DNA of 64,000 bases from Thermanaeromonas toyohensis ToBE (GCF_900176005.1 NZ_LT838272.1:2933587-2997586), one strand, 5' to 3'. Shown: positions 34,534 to 43,570, counted from the stretch's first letter. Numbers and translations are program-made. The notes: a model not told the origin generated them from the letters alone.

Positions 34534-36039
34534 CTAACGCGCTTCGCTACTACGTAAATACACCGTTGTAATGTACTTGAACCCTCTATACAGTAAAATG
34601 GCAGTTGCTATTCCTAACATTATCCCAGATATTGGTCTTTCGAAAAACTGCACTATGCTACCGTTTGTTAATACTAACCCAGCCCTGAGTCCCGTTTCCA
34701 GCGTCCTTCCAAGAACAAGGCCTACAATAAGAGGGGCACCATCAAACCCCGCCTTCTCGGCAAAATACCCAACAATTGCAAACACCATTACTAGCCAAAG
34801 GTCAAAGATGTTGTTATCAATACTGTAGGCACCAGTAAGAGTAATTAGCAGTATTAGAGGCATAAGAATCTTCGCTGGCACCCTCATTATGGAGGCAAAT
34901 ACTCCTACTAGTGGCAAATTAAAAATCAGCAGTGCTATATTCCCAATATACATGCTGGCAATCACTGTCCAAAATAGGTCTGGGTGCTGGCGAATTAGTA
35001 ACGGCCCTACTGTAACACCATGCACCAGTAACCCACTTAAGAGGATGGCTGTTGCTGAGTTAAAGGGTAGACCTAGCGATAACAGCGGTACCATGGCACC
35101 AGCGCTAGCGGAATTATTTGCTGATTCTGGCCCCGCTACACCCTCAATGGCGCCCTTTCCAAATTCCTCCGGATGTTTTGATAACTTTTTTTCTAGCTGG
35201 TATGACACGAGGGATGATATAAAATTTACCGGCCCAGGTAGAAATCCAATCAGGAAACCTATAATTCCCCCCCTAAACATAGGCATGACGGAACGTCGTA
35301 GTTCTTCCTTCGTGGGATATAGCTCTCGTAGCCTCGGAGTTTTAACATAACCCTGCTGTACATTACTACCTACTACTCTTAGCACTTCGCTAATCCCGAA
35401 AAGGCCCATGGCAACTAGACTAAAGTCGATGCCCAACTCTAAATCAGTAAGCCCAAACGTTAGCCTTTTAACACCTTCACGCGGGTCAAGCCCAATGGTG
35501 CTTAGCATTATCCCCACTAAAACCATAAGTAGTGTCTTGAGCATAGATTTGCCGGTCAGATTGCTTAGTAATATAAGGCCGAGAACGGCAAGAGCAAAAT
35601 ATTCGACAGGTCCAAAACGAACCGCGAACCTAGCCAGCGGCGGAGCAAAAAACTGCAAGCCTATTACACCTATAGTTCCCGCCACGAAGGAGCCAATTGC
35701 CGCAACCGCCATCGCTGCCCCAGCACGTCCCTTTTTAGCCATTTCGTAGCCGTCTATACACGTAATTACCGATGCAGTCTCTCCCGGTATCCTTGCTAAG
35801 ATTGCTGTAGTTGAACCACCATACATTGCGCCATAATAAATGCCAGCTAACATTATGATCCCGGCACTTGGATCCATTCCAAAGCTCAAAGGTAGTAGCA
35901 TTGCCATTGCAGCAGTCGGACCCAATCCTGGTAAAACACCAGTAATGGTTCCCAAGACCGCTCCTAAAAGGCATGCCATCAAATTGTAGGGCGTGACAGC
36001 TCGCTGTAAACCCAGAATAAAATCAGCTCCGAAGCCCAC
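34534..36039 (-). CDS. tctA: tripartite tricarboxylate transporter large permease TctA
   Basis: A 501-residue membrane protein with about 11-12 helices. The family signatures 'TGVLPGLGPTAAMAMLLPLSF' (residues 33-53) and 'GIYYGAMYGGSTTAIL' (66-81) form the first repeat. The second repeat has 'IGFLPGPVNFISSLVSYQ' and 'LLSLGLPFNSATAILLSGLL'. TctA moves the substrate with Na+ or H+ after delivery by TctC. It starts 12 bp after the tctB stop. Confidence 0.93.
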   Translation of the reverse strand: MGFGADFILGLQRAVTPYNLMACLLGAVLGTITGVLPGLGPTAAMAMLLPLSFGMDPSAGIIMLAGIYYGAMYGGSTTAILARIPGETASVITCIDGYEMAKKGRAGAAMAVAAIGSFVAGTIGVIGLQFFAPPLARFAVRFGPVEYFALAVLGLILLSNLTGKSMLKTLLMVLVGIMLSTIGLDPREGVKRLTFGLTDLELGIDFSLVAMGLFGISEVLRVVGSNVQQGYVKTPRLRELYPTKEELRRSVMPMFRGGIIGFLIGFLPGPVNFISSLVSYQLEKKLSKHPEEFGKGAIEGVAGPESANNSASAGAMVPLLSLGLPFNSATAILLSGLLVHGVTVGPLLIRQHPDLFWTVIASMYIGNIALLIFNLPLVGVFASIMRVPAKILMPLILLITLTGAYSIDNNIFDLWLVMVFAIVGYFAEKAGFDGAPLIVGLVLGRTLETGLRAGLVLTNGSIVQFFERPISGIMLGIATAILLYRGFKYITTVYLRSSEAR

Positions 36040-36051
36040 CTTTTTTACCTC

Positions 36052-36546
36052 CTATAAAGCAAGTATTCCTTTCGGGAGGGGAACCTTTAACCAAACGGCA
36101 AATACTACATATGCTACAACAGAACATACCACGGATAAAATAACCGGCCTCCACCAGCCTTCCACCCGCATGACCCGCAACAAATACAACATCAGGCAGA
36201 AAGTGCTTATTAAATAACCAAGGGTTTCTAGCACAATAATGTATATTATTACACCAATAGCAAATAAAATTATTTTTGCTTTATCCTCTTCTGTTAATGT
36301 TTCATCACTTTTCTCCGCTTTCGCTGGTGTTTCCTCTTTCGCTCTATTTACCTTTCCTCGATTCATTACGATATAGCTGTTAATTAAGATGATAGTTGCG
36401 ATCGCGGCTGAAGCTATTCCCACTACAAGCGGCAAAAATCCTGGTCCAGGTGCAGCAAGAGTTCCCACCCTCAAGGATAGCGACTTCCATGTGTAAATTA
36501 AGGAGAAAATTAGTATAGATGCCGCAAAATATCGTTCCCACCTCAA
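36052..36546 (-). CDS. tctB: tripartite tricarboxylate transporter small permease TctB
   Basis: A 164-residue protein with four hydrophobic helices (about 7-25, 38-60, 91-125 in two parts, and 143-160) and a charged cytosolic loop at 65-90. This is the usual TctB layout. A 'GPGFLPLVVGIASAA' block near residue 34 is characteristic. The start is TTG at 36546 with AAAGGAGG about 11 nt upstream. It lies between the kinase gene and tctA. Confidence 0.87.
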   Translation of the reverse strand: MRWERYFAASILIFSLIYTWKSLSLRVGTLAAPGPGFLPLVVGIASAAIATIILINSYIVMNRGKVNRAKEETPAKAEKSDETLTEEDKAKIILFAIGVIIYIIVLETLGYLISTFCLMLYLLRVMRVEGWWRPVILSVVCSVVAYVVFAVWLKVPLPKGILAL

Positions 36547-36595
36547 TCTTCACAATTCCTCCTTTCCATTTTTACCCTGCAACGCTTTCAGCCTG

Positions 36596-37630
36596 CTATC
36601 TCCTTACTTCGTACGTTAGTGCCCCTGGAAAACCAACCCCAGACTCGACTACTTCTGAGTCAATTAGTTGTGTAAGCTCAACAACTTTATCCGACTCAAT
36701 TAGCCGTGTAAGTTGCTCCATCCTTACAAGAGGATAGTTTACATCCGAAAGGCTTAGTTTCAGAGCAGCCATAGCCGAACCCCAGGCAAGGCCCATTTCG
36801 GTGCTACCTTTCAAGAAACCGTACAAGAAGCCTGCACAGAAGGCATCCCCTGCGCCGAACCTATTAACCACTACACCAGGATACTTCTTTTTTACTTTGT
36901 ACACGTGGTTCCCATCGTATGCCACGGCACCCTCGGGGCCTAGTTTAAGGACAGCAACTTGGCATCCAAAGCGTTCACAAATTTCTCTTGCTACTTCCCC
37001 TGGCTCTCCTACAAGCGCGAATAATTTTTGGGCTTCCTCCTGATTTAAGAACAACACATCTACCTTATGGCTAATTTCACCGATTAAGCGGGTAGCTGCT
37101 GAGGCTTCCCATAAACTCGAACGAAAATTAACATCGAATGAAGTACTAAGACCATAAGATCGCGCGAATTTGAACGCCTCTACAGTAGTTTTGAAGCACT
37201 CATCACTGATAGCCGGTGTTATACCTGTGATGTGTAGATGCCTAGCCATTTTCACAAATTCCCAGTCAACATCTCGGTGAGAGAGTTCACTTCCTGCACT
37301 TCCTTTTCGGTCATAGATCGCAATACTAGGGCGAGGATCAATCCCAAGTTCTATAAACATAATTCCAATTTTTTCTGTTGATCCCCATACAACCCTACTC
37401 GTATCTACTCCCAATCCCCTAATGGTATTGAGAATATTCTCACCAACAGGGGTTCGGGGTAGCTTTCCAATCCAAGCGGTTTTGAGGCCTAACCTGGTAA
37501 GCCCAATAGCTACATTGAGTTCAGCCCCACCTACTAGTACCTCGAGGCGTCTTGCATTTTCAAGGGTCCCGTACCCTTCTGGCCTCAATACTAATAATGC
37601 TTCTCCTATAGTGATTACGTCGATAGACAT
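36596..37630 (-). CDS. kdgK: PfkB-family sugar-acid kinase, 2-keto-3-deoxygluconate kinase-like
   Basis: A 344-residue ribokinase-family enzyme. The substrate-side signature is 'VGGAELNVAIGLTRLGLKTAWIGKLP' (29-54) and the catalytic signature is 'NRFGAGDAFCAGFLYG' with the base Asp. The blocks 'RPSIAIYDRKGSAGSELS' and 'SFDVNFRSSLW' resemble 2-keto-3-deoxygluconate kinases. The reaction would give KDPG or a similar phosphorylated keto-deoxy acid. It is the first gene of the transporter operon, and a DapA-type aldolase gene lies 830 bp upstream on the same strand. The exact sugar acid is not shown. Confidence 0.75.
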   Translation of the reverse strand: MSIDVITIGEALLVLRPEGYGTLENARRLEVLVGGAELNVAIGLTRLGLKTAWIGKLPRTPVGENILNTIRGLGVDTSRVVWGSTEKIGIMFIELGIDPRPSIAIYDRKGSAGSELSHRDVDWEFVKMARHLHITGITPAISDECFKTTVEAFKFARSYGLSTSFDVNFRSSLWEASAATRLIGEISHKVDVLFLNQEEAQKLFALVGEPGEVAREICERFGCQVAVLKLGPEGAVAYDGNHVYKVKKKYPGVVVNRFGAGDAFCAGFLYGFLKGSTEMGLAWGSAMAALKLSLSDVNYPLVRMEQLTRLIESDKVVELTQLIDSEVVESGVGFPGALTYEVRR

Positions 37631-37724
37631 AGTTGAGTAATTTCGCCCCTTGTAGTTAACGTGCTAACTGTTTATGACTTTATATGTGATGAGTTTTAAT
37701 TTTATTAAGCTGATGCTCACAGGT

Positions 37725-37750
37725 GGTAATTGTATCCATTTGGTTACCAA
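37725..37750. promoter_or_regulatory. candidate operator upstream of the kinase-transporter operon
   Basis: A perfect odd palindrome TTGGTTACCAA (37740-37750) lies next to GGTAA (37725-37729), which pairs with its TTACC. It is about 100 bp upstream of the kinase start and could bind the GntR-type regulator encoded at 39748-40494; GntR proteins favour short AT-flanked GT...AC palindromes. This is inferred from position and symmetry. Confidence 0.4.
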
Positions 37751-38324
37751 TTAGTTTATTACCTTTAAATACCATTTTGGGTGCCTTGTAATTTGTCTAG
37801 TCTTCGTATTTTTATGTTTCCCAGATTTAACCACAATATAGCTGCTCGTACCAGAGAAAATTCTATACCGAAATCAAACCTGGCCCTTGCCTCTAACTAT
37901 GTATCTACAGCTAGACTGGACTTTTCGGGTTCCAGAAAGAATCCAGTTAAGTGATAGATACCAAAAATACAGAGTATGACCTCGAACGTACATACCTCCT
38001 TCTTACTTAGGCGTAAGCCTTCCGCCTTCCTTAACCAGTAAATCTTCGCTCGCATAATTTCCGAACACCACCCTCTCAAGAAGAGACAGCTACACACTAG
38101 TACAACCGTTCTTCCCCCCGGGAGTACTTTTTGGATGTTGTTTGTTCTCGGCTAACCTTTCTCGGTGTCCAAATCTGCCGTGGTCTTAAGTACAACGCGC
38201 CTACCACTGGTTCTGTGAAAACAGCGTGAATAACCCACTATCTAAACATTATCACTCTCGTGGTCTTCCGGTGATGCTTGTGGAAGAAAACCTTCCACCT
38301 GAGCCGCACACAATAGGATAGCAG

Positions 38325-38377
38325 GCCAGTCGGTACCTACTCAGGTTGAAAGACTTCACAACCATGTACCGACTGGC
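38325..38377. repeat. 12-bp perfect inverted repeat with nested stem
   Basis: GCCAGTCGGTAC (38325-38336) and GTACCGACTGGC (38366-38377) are exact inverted copies around a 29-bp loop. A second stem GGTTG/CAACC (38344-38348 and 38359-38363) lies inside. It sits about 80 bp past the stop of the DapA-family gene. No T-tract follows, so it is an unusual terminator. A decayed transposon end or an RNA structure are alternatives. Confidence 0.8.
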
Positions 38378-38459
38378 TCTGCCGTACTCCTTTCAGTAAC
38401 AATCCATGCGGCGCTCTCTTATAATTCACAGACTATATAAAAGCTCCCGCCAGCTTATT

Positions 38460-39365
38460 TTAAAGCAATCCCAGTGTTTTTAGCCGCTGTTCAACGATAT
38501 GGTAATTTTCACTACTGATTTCCCGCCACGGCTTACGACAAGTTCCTGGATCTACCCCACGCATGCGTAAAATTGAATAACACCCTGCAGGCCTAAAACC
38601 TTCTATGGCCTGAAGTTTCCGTACCTCAATTAAAGTGAGCTGAAGCTCTGCAGCACGTTTGTGATCGCCTTGAAGTATAGCATTATAAAGTTCCAACACA
38701 ACTTCAGGTAGGACGTTCGCCGTGCCGGCGACACAGGTTTTCGCACCTAGAAGGAATGCTGGATAGAGAAGCCCTACTGTTCCAGTCATGAAATTAAAAT
38801 CAGGATATTTACTCCCAACCTCACGAATATACTCAGCAAATAGCATGAAGTCTCCGCTGCTGTCTTTTAGTCCACGTACACCTACGTCGGCAAGCTTTAG
38901 AAGAAGACTCGGGGTTACGCAGTAACCCGTAGTCTTAGGATTATTGTAGAGATAAACAGGTATATTCACAGATTTAACAAGGTGCTCAAAATGCTCAATA
39001 ATGTGTATCTCCTTATAAGCGAACCCAGAATAGTAGAACGGTACGACACTAGAGACCGCCGCAGCTCCGACGGATTCCGCATGCTTTGCAAGTTCAACTG
39101 TCATTGCCGTGGAGGGTGCCCCAACTTGAACTATCACTGGTACGCGCCCTGCCACTTCGTTAAGTATAATTTCTACAACACGTTTTCTCTCTTGCTCCGT
39201 CATGAGGGGAAAACTTCCATATGATCCGGTAATAAAGAAGCCGTGGACTCCTCTTTCCAGAAGGAAATTTACCACATTACGGATACCTTTCTCGTAGATT
39301 TCACCTGTTTCGGTAAACGACGTAATCAGAGGTGGTAGAATTCCCGTTATATTATCGCTAGACAT
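38460..39365 (-). CDS. DapA-superfamily lyase/aldolase (dihydrodipicolinate synthase-like)
   Basis: About 301 residues forming a DapA-type TIM barrel. The Schiff-base lysine lies in VRGLKDSSGD and the conserved Tyr in VYLYNNPKTTGY. The usual GTTGE motif is replaced by GSYGSFPLM, which argues against true dihydrodipicolinate synthase. The family also includes KDG aldolase, keto-deoxy-glucarate dehydratase and N-acetylneuraminate lyase. With the KDG-kinase-like gene and transporter downstream, cleavage of a 2-keto-3-deoxy acid to pyruvate is the favoured inference. The ATG at 39365 has AAAGGAGGT 6 nt upstream; the longer frame starting at 39422 lacks such a site. Confidence 0.82.
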   Translation of the reverse strand: MSSDNITGILPPLITSFTETGEIYEKGIRNVVNFLLERGVHGFFITGSYGSFPLMTEQERKRVVEIILNEVAGRVPVIVQVGAPSTAMTVELAKHAESVGAAAVSSVVPFYYSGFAYKEIHIIEHFEHLVKSVNIPVYLYNNPKTTGYCVTPSLLLKLADVGVRGLKDSSGDFMLFAEYIREVGSKYPDFNFMTGTVGLLYPAFLLGAKTCVAGTANVLPEVVLELYNAILQGDHKRAAELQLTLIEVRKLQAIEGFRPAGCYSILRMRGVDPGTCRKPWREISSENYHIVEQRLKTLGLL

Positions 39366-39422
39366 TAGATTACCTCCTTTTAGATCAAGACTATTAACTT
39401 TGTAACTTACGAGATATCTCAC

Positions 39423-39747
39423 ATTTAGGCGGGCTTTTCTTGAGTATTTGCTGCTCTTCAGCTATAATTTATATATGAGAGGGGTAAGTCCATGCTATTT
39501 AAAGTATTTTACTGTTTCCTTATGCTTCTTTGCTCCCACACAAAGGAGCTAGCGTGAGGAGGGAACACTGCTCCATTTCAAAGCAATATAGTATATAGTA
39601 TAGTGAACCTTTGTGTCTATGTTCGATATTTTACTCTTTCTCAAACCTGATGCTCCTCATTCATCACCCCCTTCCGCTTGTTATAGCAAAAACTAGGTAA
39701 GAACCTAATAATTTAAGTGGACTTACCCACTCCTTGATTTTCCTCCT
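39423..39747. other. intergenic stretch between regulator and aldolase genes
   Basis: 325 bp with no clear gene. It contains 2.5 copies of a TATAGTA unit (39587-39603) and a GCTCC...GGAGC stem near 39531-39549. A 21-codon plus-strand frame starts at ATG 39493 behind GAGAGGGG and could be a chance peptide. The AT-rich TATACTATATACTATAT on the minus strand resembles an overlapping -10 and operator for the aldolase gene. Confidence 0.4.
39587..39603. repeat. tandem 7-bp TATAGTA repeats, possible operator
   Basis: Two and a half copies of TATAGTA stand about 220 bp upstream of the aldolase start. Read on the minus strand they give overlapping TATACT-like -10 hexamers. The even spacing may mark a regulator site or simple slippage. 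Confidence 0.4.
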
Positions 39748-40494
39748 TTACCTCAATTTTCGACCCACAAGCTCATAACTCTGAACTGTTAATTTAAACA
39801 TATCTCCCCGATATAAGCTCCTACCGTAGCGGACAGGTTCGTTACCTTCACTGTAAAGAATACCCTCAACAAGTAAGAGCGGATCTCCCTCTTTAATACC
39901 CAAAATCGATGCTTCAGTACTCGTCGCTATTTTAGCTTGTACTGTTTCACGGGAATGTGCTAGCCTTATTCCGCACTTCTGTTCTAACGTTGCGAACAAC
40001 GAGTTTACGCTTAAATCAACGTCTAGAACGGCTGCATACCTTGGAAAAGGCAAATAAGCCCATTGCAAAACGGCTGGTACTTCATCAACGATACGCAAGC
40101 GTTGAATTTCTATGACCTTTTCTCCTGGAGCTATATTTAAGTTGCTTGCCACTATATTCGAAGCCGTGACTACTCCAGCAGACACCACACGAGTGGTTAC
40201 TCGAAAGCCTTGTTGTACCATCTTTTGCATAAAACCTATCATTGTAGTTAACTGGCTAGTTATTTTCGGAGTAGCCACAAAGCTTCCTTTACCTGCCCGC
40301 CGAAAGATCCACCCTTCAGCAACCAGTTCAGCAATAGCTTGCCTTGCAGTTTGACGACTAATATTAAACTCTTTCACCAGTTCCCATTCCGACGGTATTC
40401 GATCACCAGGCTTTAAAATTCCTTTTTGAATCTGTTCCCTAAGATAATTGGCTACTTGATAGTAGAGAGGCACCGCACAATTGCGATCAATCAA
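39748..40494 (-). CDS. GntR-family transcriptional regulator with UTRA domain (HutC subfamily)
   Basis: A 248-residue regulator. Residues 1-70 form the GntR winged helix ('YYQVANYLREQIQKGILKPG', 'IPSEWELVKEFNISRQTARQAI', 'GWIFRRAGKGSFV'). Residues 90-240 form the UTRA effector domain ('EKVIEIQRLRIVDEVPAVLQWAYLP', 'LLLVEGILYSEGNEPVRYGRSLYRGD'). The start is TTG at 40494 with AAGGAAGGTG upstream. It heads the catabolic island on the same strand as the aldolase, kinase and transporter, and is probably their repressor. The effector would be the imported acid or a keto-deoxy intermediate. Confidence 0.88.
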   Translation of the reverse strand: MIDRNCAVPLYYQVANYLREQIQKGILKPGDRIPSEWELVKEFNISRQTARQAIAELVAEGWIFRRAGKGSFVATPKITSQLTTMIGFMQKMVQQGFRVTTRVVSAGVVTASNIVASNLNIAPGEKVIEIQRLRIVDEVPAVLQWAYLPFPRYAAVLDVDLSVNSLFATLEQKCGIRLAHSRETVQAKIATSTEASILGIKEGDPLLLVEGILYSEGNEPVRYGRSLYRGDMFKLTVQSYELVGRKLR

Positions 40495-40521
40495 ATTGAC
40501 ACCTTCCTTGTTGGTGCTATA

Positions 40522-40537
40522 CCGTACTTGTCCGTAC
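40522..40537. promoter_or_regulatory. direct repeat in the GntR gene promoter region
   Basis: CCGTAC occurs twice (40522-40527 and 40532-40537), 10 bp apart, in CCGTACttgtCCGTAC, about 30 bp upstream of the regulator start. One helical turn of spacing suits an autoregulatory site. Support is limited to position and spacing. Confidence 0.35.
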
Positions 40538-40701
40538 AGGATGTTACGTGTATATTATTCGACGTGTTTATTTGGATTCCTTCTTAACTCAAAAAGTTTT
40601 TTTTATAGCCAACAATCCTTCCAGCCATCAATGGGAATGTAAAATAAACTGTGTAAACCCCTCTGGATAAAATGTTAAACTTAAGCCAGGGGGTAGGACT
40701 A

Positions 40702-41093
40702 ATGGTATGCATACTTTCCAAAGAACAACTTCCGGCCTTCATCAAGGAGAACTATTTGGTAACTGCCCACCGTGCTCAAGAAGCAGTTAAGGCCTTGTAC
40801 GGCCAGCTTATCGAAGAGATGCTCGAAGCCGAACTTGAACATGAATTTGGCTACAGCCGGTACGACTACCGCAACAAAAGGATTGATAACGCAAAAAACG
40901 GACACACTAGGAAAACAGTCAAATCTGAACTTAGTCCTCTGGAGATCAAGGTCCCCCGTGACCGTAAGGGTGAATTTGAGCATATAGTACTCAAAAAGTA
41001 CCAAAGGCATATCTCCACCATTGAAGCCCAAATACTATCCATATATATGCCAAGGGAATGAGCACCCGCGATATATCCTATTATGACCGTATG
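40702..41093 (+). pseudogene. IS256/mutator-type transposase, N-terminal fragment with frameshift
   Basis: From ATG 40702 (AGGGGG upstream) the frame encodes the N-terminus of an IS256-family transposase: 'LIEEMLEAELEHEFGYSRYDY', 'NGHTRKTVKSELSPLEIKVPRDRKGEFE' and 'YQRHISTIEAQILSIY'. At the run TCCATATATATGCC (41039-41052) two extra bases shift the frame to an early TGA at 41059-41061. The other frame continues with 'YAKGMSTRDISYYDRM' and then loses similarity near 41093. The catalytic DDE domain is missing. A dead copy at the right edge of the catabolic island. Confidence 0.85.
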
Positions 41094-41117
41094 CTAATAA
41101 AATTATCGTTTTTCGCA

Positions 41118-41155
41118 GGAGAAAAGACAACAAAGGCGAGCCGCGGTGCTCGCCC
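41118..41155 (-). terminator. probable intrinsic terminator after the radical SAM gene
   Basis: GGCGAGC (41135-41141) pairs with GCTCGCC (41148-41154). On the minus strand it is followed by TTTGTTGTCTTTTCTCC, a T-rich but interrupted tract. It lies about 140 bp beyond the radical SAM stop and would block read-through into the island. Confidence 0.6.
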
Positions 41156-41291
41156 TGGATAGTCAAGCTGCCTGTTTACCAAAACACCGGCCGCTGAAGG
41201 CCCTGGCCTTCATTTAGCCATGGGGTGGAAGTCAGTTTGGATCCTACGGGACCCCTGTTCTAACACATCAGAAGGATAAAGCCGAAGCTGG

Positions 41292-42407
41292 CTAGCGAAG
41301 CAGGTGGAGGTTGGCCAGGCGAACCCGAGTGAGGCCTGCCTCCCGGGCCGCGTAATAGCAATCCTCTGCCTCTTCCCGGGTCACCAAAGGCAGATCATCC
41401 AAAAGATGGGTAGGGGCAAAGGCCAGCAGAGTGTATGGAATGGAAGAGTTGAGGTTGGCTAAGAAGCGGGCTATACCAGCTACTTCTCGCCTACCTACGT
41501 AGCCCGGTACTAAGAGAGTGCTGGCTACCAACAGGGGAGGGTCAGGGCGCTGGTCAAAGTAGCGGGAAAGATACCGAAAATTAGCCAGGGTCTGCCGGTT
41601 GCTTACGCCTGTGAGGAAGCGGTGGAGGTCGTCATCCCAAGCCTTAAGATCAAACTTGATTACCCCGCCCGAAGCCAGGGCCAGTTCCACCATGGGTTCG
41701 AGGTAGCGAGGGTGTAGGTTGCCGTTGGTTTCCCAGCAGACGCGCATTATCCTATCCTCCGCCTTCTTGAGGGCCCGGCGGGCTACGGCCAAGGTGAAAG
41801 GCATCTGGGGTGAAGGGTCGCCGCCGAAAAAACAAATGCAAGCTGTCCTTTCGTCGAGGGAATTTACAAGATCGTCTAAGGTTAGGAGGGGTTCTCCCTT
41901 CCCAGCCATTTCACGGTAAGTGCTATTTTGGCAGTAAAGACAATCAAAAGAACACGCTCCTAAAAATACGGCTAAATTTTGGTAGCCTACTTCGGGTCCG
42001 GGTCGGTAGGCGTACTTAGGGTAGCCAGCGCCAGTACCCCCCGGGCAAACCCATCCAGCTACGCAATTGGTGGGAAGGGGATCGAAATAAAAACTTCCTA
42101 GACCGAACCGGGCAGTCCCGGCCCTAGAAATAAGTTTGCCGTCCCTGGAATAACGCAGGCGGCAGAAACCTTCTTGCCCTTCACCTAACTGGCATCGGTT
42201 ACCACAAAGAAGACAGGTAATACCCCCGGGGGTACGCGGAGGTGAAAAAGGAGGGAAGATACGACTACGCCGGTGGGCAGCTTCCGCGACTTCTTCGCCC
42301 AGGTGGGGATTTTGTTTCAGACATTCACCACAAAGGTACCTCAAGACACGGGCTGCCGGTCGCCCTGAATTACAGTGTCGGCACTCTACCCATTTTTTTC
42401 TCCGCAC
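41292..42407 (-). CDS. radical SAM protein, PflA-like (COG1313 type)
   Basis: A 371-residue iron-sulfur protein. The radical SAM cluster motif is GACSFDCLYCQN (CxxxCxxC). Extra Cys pairs upstream (CRHC near residue 9, CLLCGNRCQ near 61 and a further Cys in 'GFCRLR') suggest zinc or FeS sites. 'FFGGDPSPQ' and 'CWETNGN' are the SAM-binding GGE-like and beta-4 segments. It resembles the PflX/AmmeMemoRadiSam-type branch, mostly of unknown target. The start is GTG at 42407. It stands between the island and yqeB on the same strand, so a link to the molybdenum hydroxylase maturation genes is possible but not shown. Confidence 0.83.
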   Translation of the reverse strand: MRRKKWVECRHCNSGRPAARVLRYLCGECLKQNPHLGEEVAEAAHRRSRIFPPFSPPRTPGGITCLLCGNRCQLGEGQEGFCRLRYSRDGKLISRAGTARFGLGSFYFDPLPTNCVAGWVCPGGTGAGYPKYAYRPGPEVGYQNLAVFLGACSFDCLYCQNSTYREMAGKGEPLLTLDDLVNSLDERTACICFFGGDPSPQMPFTLAVARRALKKAEDRIMRVCWETNGNLHPRYLEPMVELALASGGVIKFDLKAWDDDLHRFLTGVSNRQTLANFRYLSRYFDQRPDPPLLVASTLLVPGYVGRREVAGIARFLANLNSSIPYTLLAFAPTHLLDDLPLVTREEAEDCYYAAREAGLTRVRLANLHLLR

Positions 42408-42621
42408 GTAGTCAACAACTCCTTACCCTGCGGGAGGATAAAAGACCGTCCTCTTATCCCCAAAATCAAGTTTTCCCAGAATAACTTTAATCAAATAAGT
42501 ATTCGTTAACGCTTCCCCCTTCTGGGCTTGGCTACTATTCTCAGCCCTGTATTAGCTGAGTTTCTATCTTGTCCCTCACCAGCAATTTGCGAGGTCCATT
42601 AAAAAACCTGGGCTAAAATAA

Positions 42622-43422
42622 TTATGAGAAACGTATTAAATATAAAATAGCCTCCAATACTCCTCCGGCCACAGCCCGGGCTTTATCAGAAATGCTAAAG
42701 CAGTGCTTAAGACTTGCGCGGGGATCTACATCGCCCACCTTCATGCCTTTGGTTACCCATAGCCCGTCGTGCAATAATCCGCGCAAGACTCCTCCTATAG
42801 TAGATATTACGGGGCTATCACCTACCTTAGCTACAGCTTCACCTGGTTGAACTTGGTCACCGATACTTTTTATTCCCTGGAAGACCCCTTCGTCAGGAGC
42901 CCTTAAAACCCTTTCCACTGTATACCCTGCCACTTCTCCTGGAACGCCAGTATTAGGCCTGGCCTCACCTTCTAAGATCACCCGGCCTAAATCATGCCCT
43001 CTCTGAGTCTCAATTACGGCGTGGGCATCCCGCCCCGCCTGGAAACCTGGACCCAAAGCTATAACAACGGGCGCTTCATCTATCCGGGTACCCAGGTTAG
43101 TTTTAGCCATAATAGCATCCACCACTACCTGAGGCTTAAGCTCTCCCACAACCTTTGCCTGGGGATCTACTATCACCGCTATCTCGCCAGAAGTAGCTAC
43201 CCATAAAGCTTCCCGGGCATCTTTTACTAACCTTCCTCGAACCCCTTCCACCACTGTAGTGCCGGAGTACACAGCCTCGGCAAAAGCCACCGTCCTGCGA
43301 ATCACTGTAGGTTGGGGAATCTCGGTCATAACAATATTAAAACCCGCCCTCCAAAGCCGGTGGGCCACACCGCTGGCCAGGTCCCCTGCCCCTTTAATGA
43401 CAACCAATTTTTCCCGGATCAT
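42622..43422 (-). CDS. yqeB: YqeB-family selenium-dependent molybdenum hydroxylase maturation protein
   Basis: A 266-residue protein of the YqeB/EF2563 family. It begins with 'VVIKGAGDLASGVAHRLWRAGFNIVMTEIPQP', a Rossmann-like GxGDLA motif with the family's signature; 'RRTVAFAEAVYSG' follows, and 'VIALGPGFQAGRDAHAVIETQRGHDLGRV' is in the middle. The family co-occurs with selenium-dependent molybdenum hydroxylases and is thought to help insert or transfer the labile selenium. It is upstream of the radical SAM gene and downstream of the YqeC-MocA gene on one strand. Biochemical role unproven. Confidence 0.92.
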   Translation of the reverse strand: MIREKLVVIKGAGDLASGVAHRLWRAGFNIVMTEIPQPTVIRRTVAFAEAVYSGTTVVEGVRGRLVKDAREALWVATSGEIAVIVDPQAKVVGELKPQVVVDAIMAKTNLGTRIDEAPVVIALGPGFQAGRDAHAVIETQRGHDLGRVILEGEARPNTGVPGEVAGYTVERVLRAPDEGVFQGIKSIGDQVQPGEAVAKVGDSPVISTIGGVLRGLLHDGLWVTKGMKVGDVDPRASLKHCFSISDKARAVAGGVLEAILYLIRFS

Positions 43423-43570
43423 TTCTTTTATGCCCCCAATTATTCTCCTTTATTTCGTTCATTTATTTCATTTTGCTGTACATTTCATCCCTCTGTCCTG
43501 AACATGGCCGACGCCGCCGGTGACACCACGTCAGTAGAGTGTATCTCCAGTGGCTTGGGTGCGGTTCCTT

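Larger units (their letters stand above)
37631..38459. other. 829-bp regulatory/intergenic stretch upstream of the kinase operon
   Basis: No convincing gene. It contains the palindromic site at 37725-37750 near the kinase promoter region and the long inverted repeat at 38325-38377 after the aldolase gene. A 66-codon minus-strand frame (37897-38097) has no ribosome binding site and no recognisable similarity. The stretch is AT-rich. Confidence 0.5.

Noticed and set aside
37897-38097. 66-codon open frame on the minus strand
   Set aside because: No ribosome binding site and no similarity; lies in an AT-rich spacer.
41130-41156. T-box-like string on the minus strand (AGGGCGAGCACCGCGG)
   Set aside because: It differs from the AGGGTGGNACCGCGG core, lies after a gene rather than before one, and is better explained as a terminator stem.
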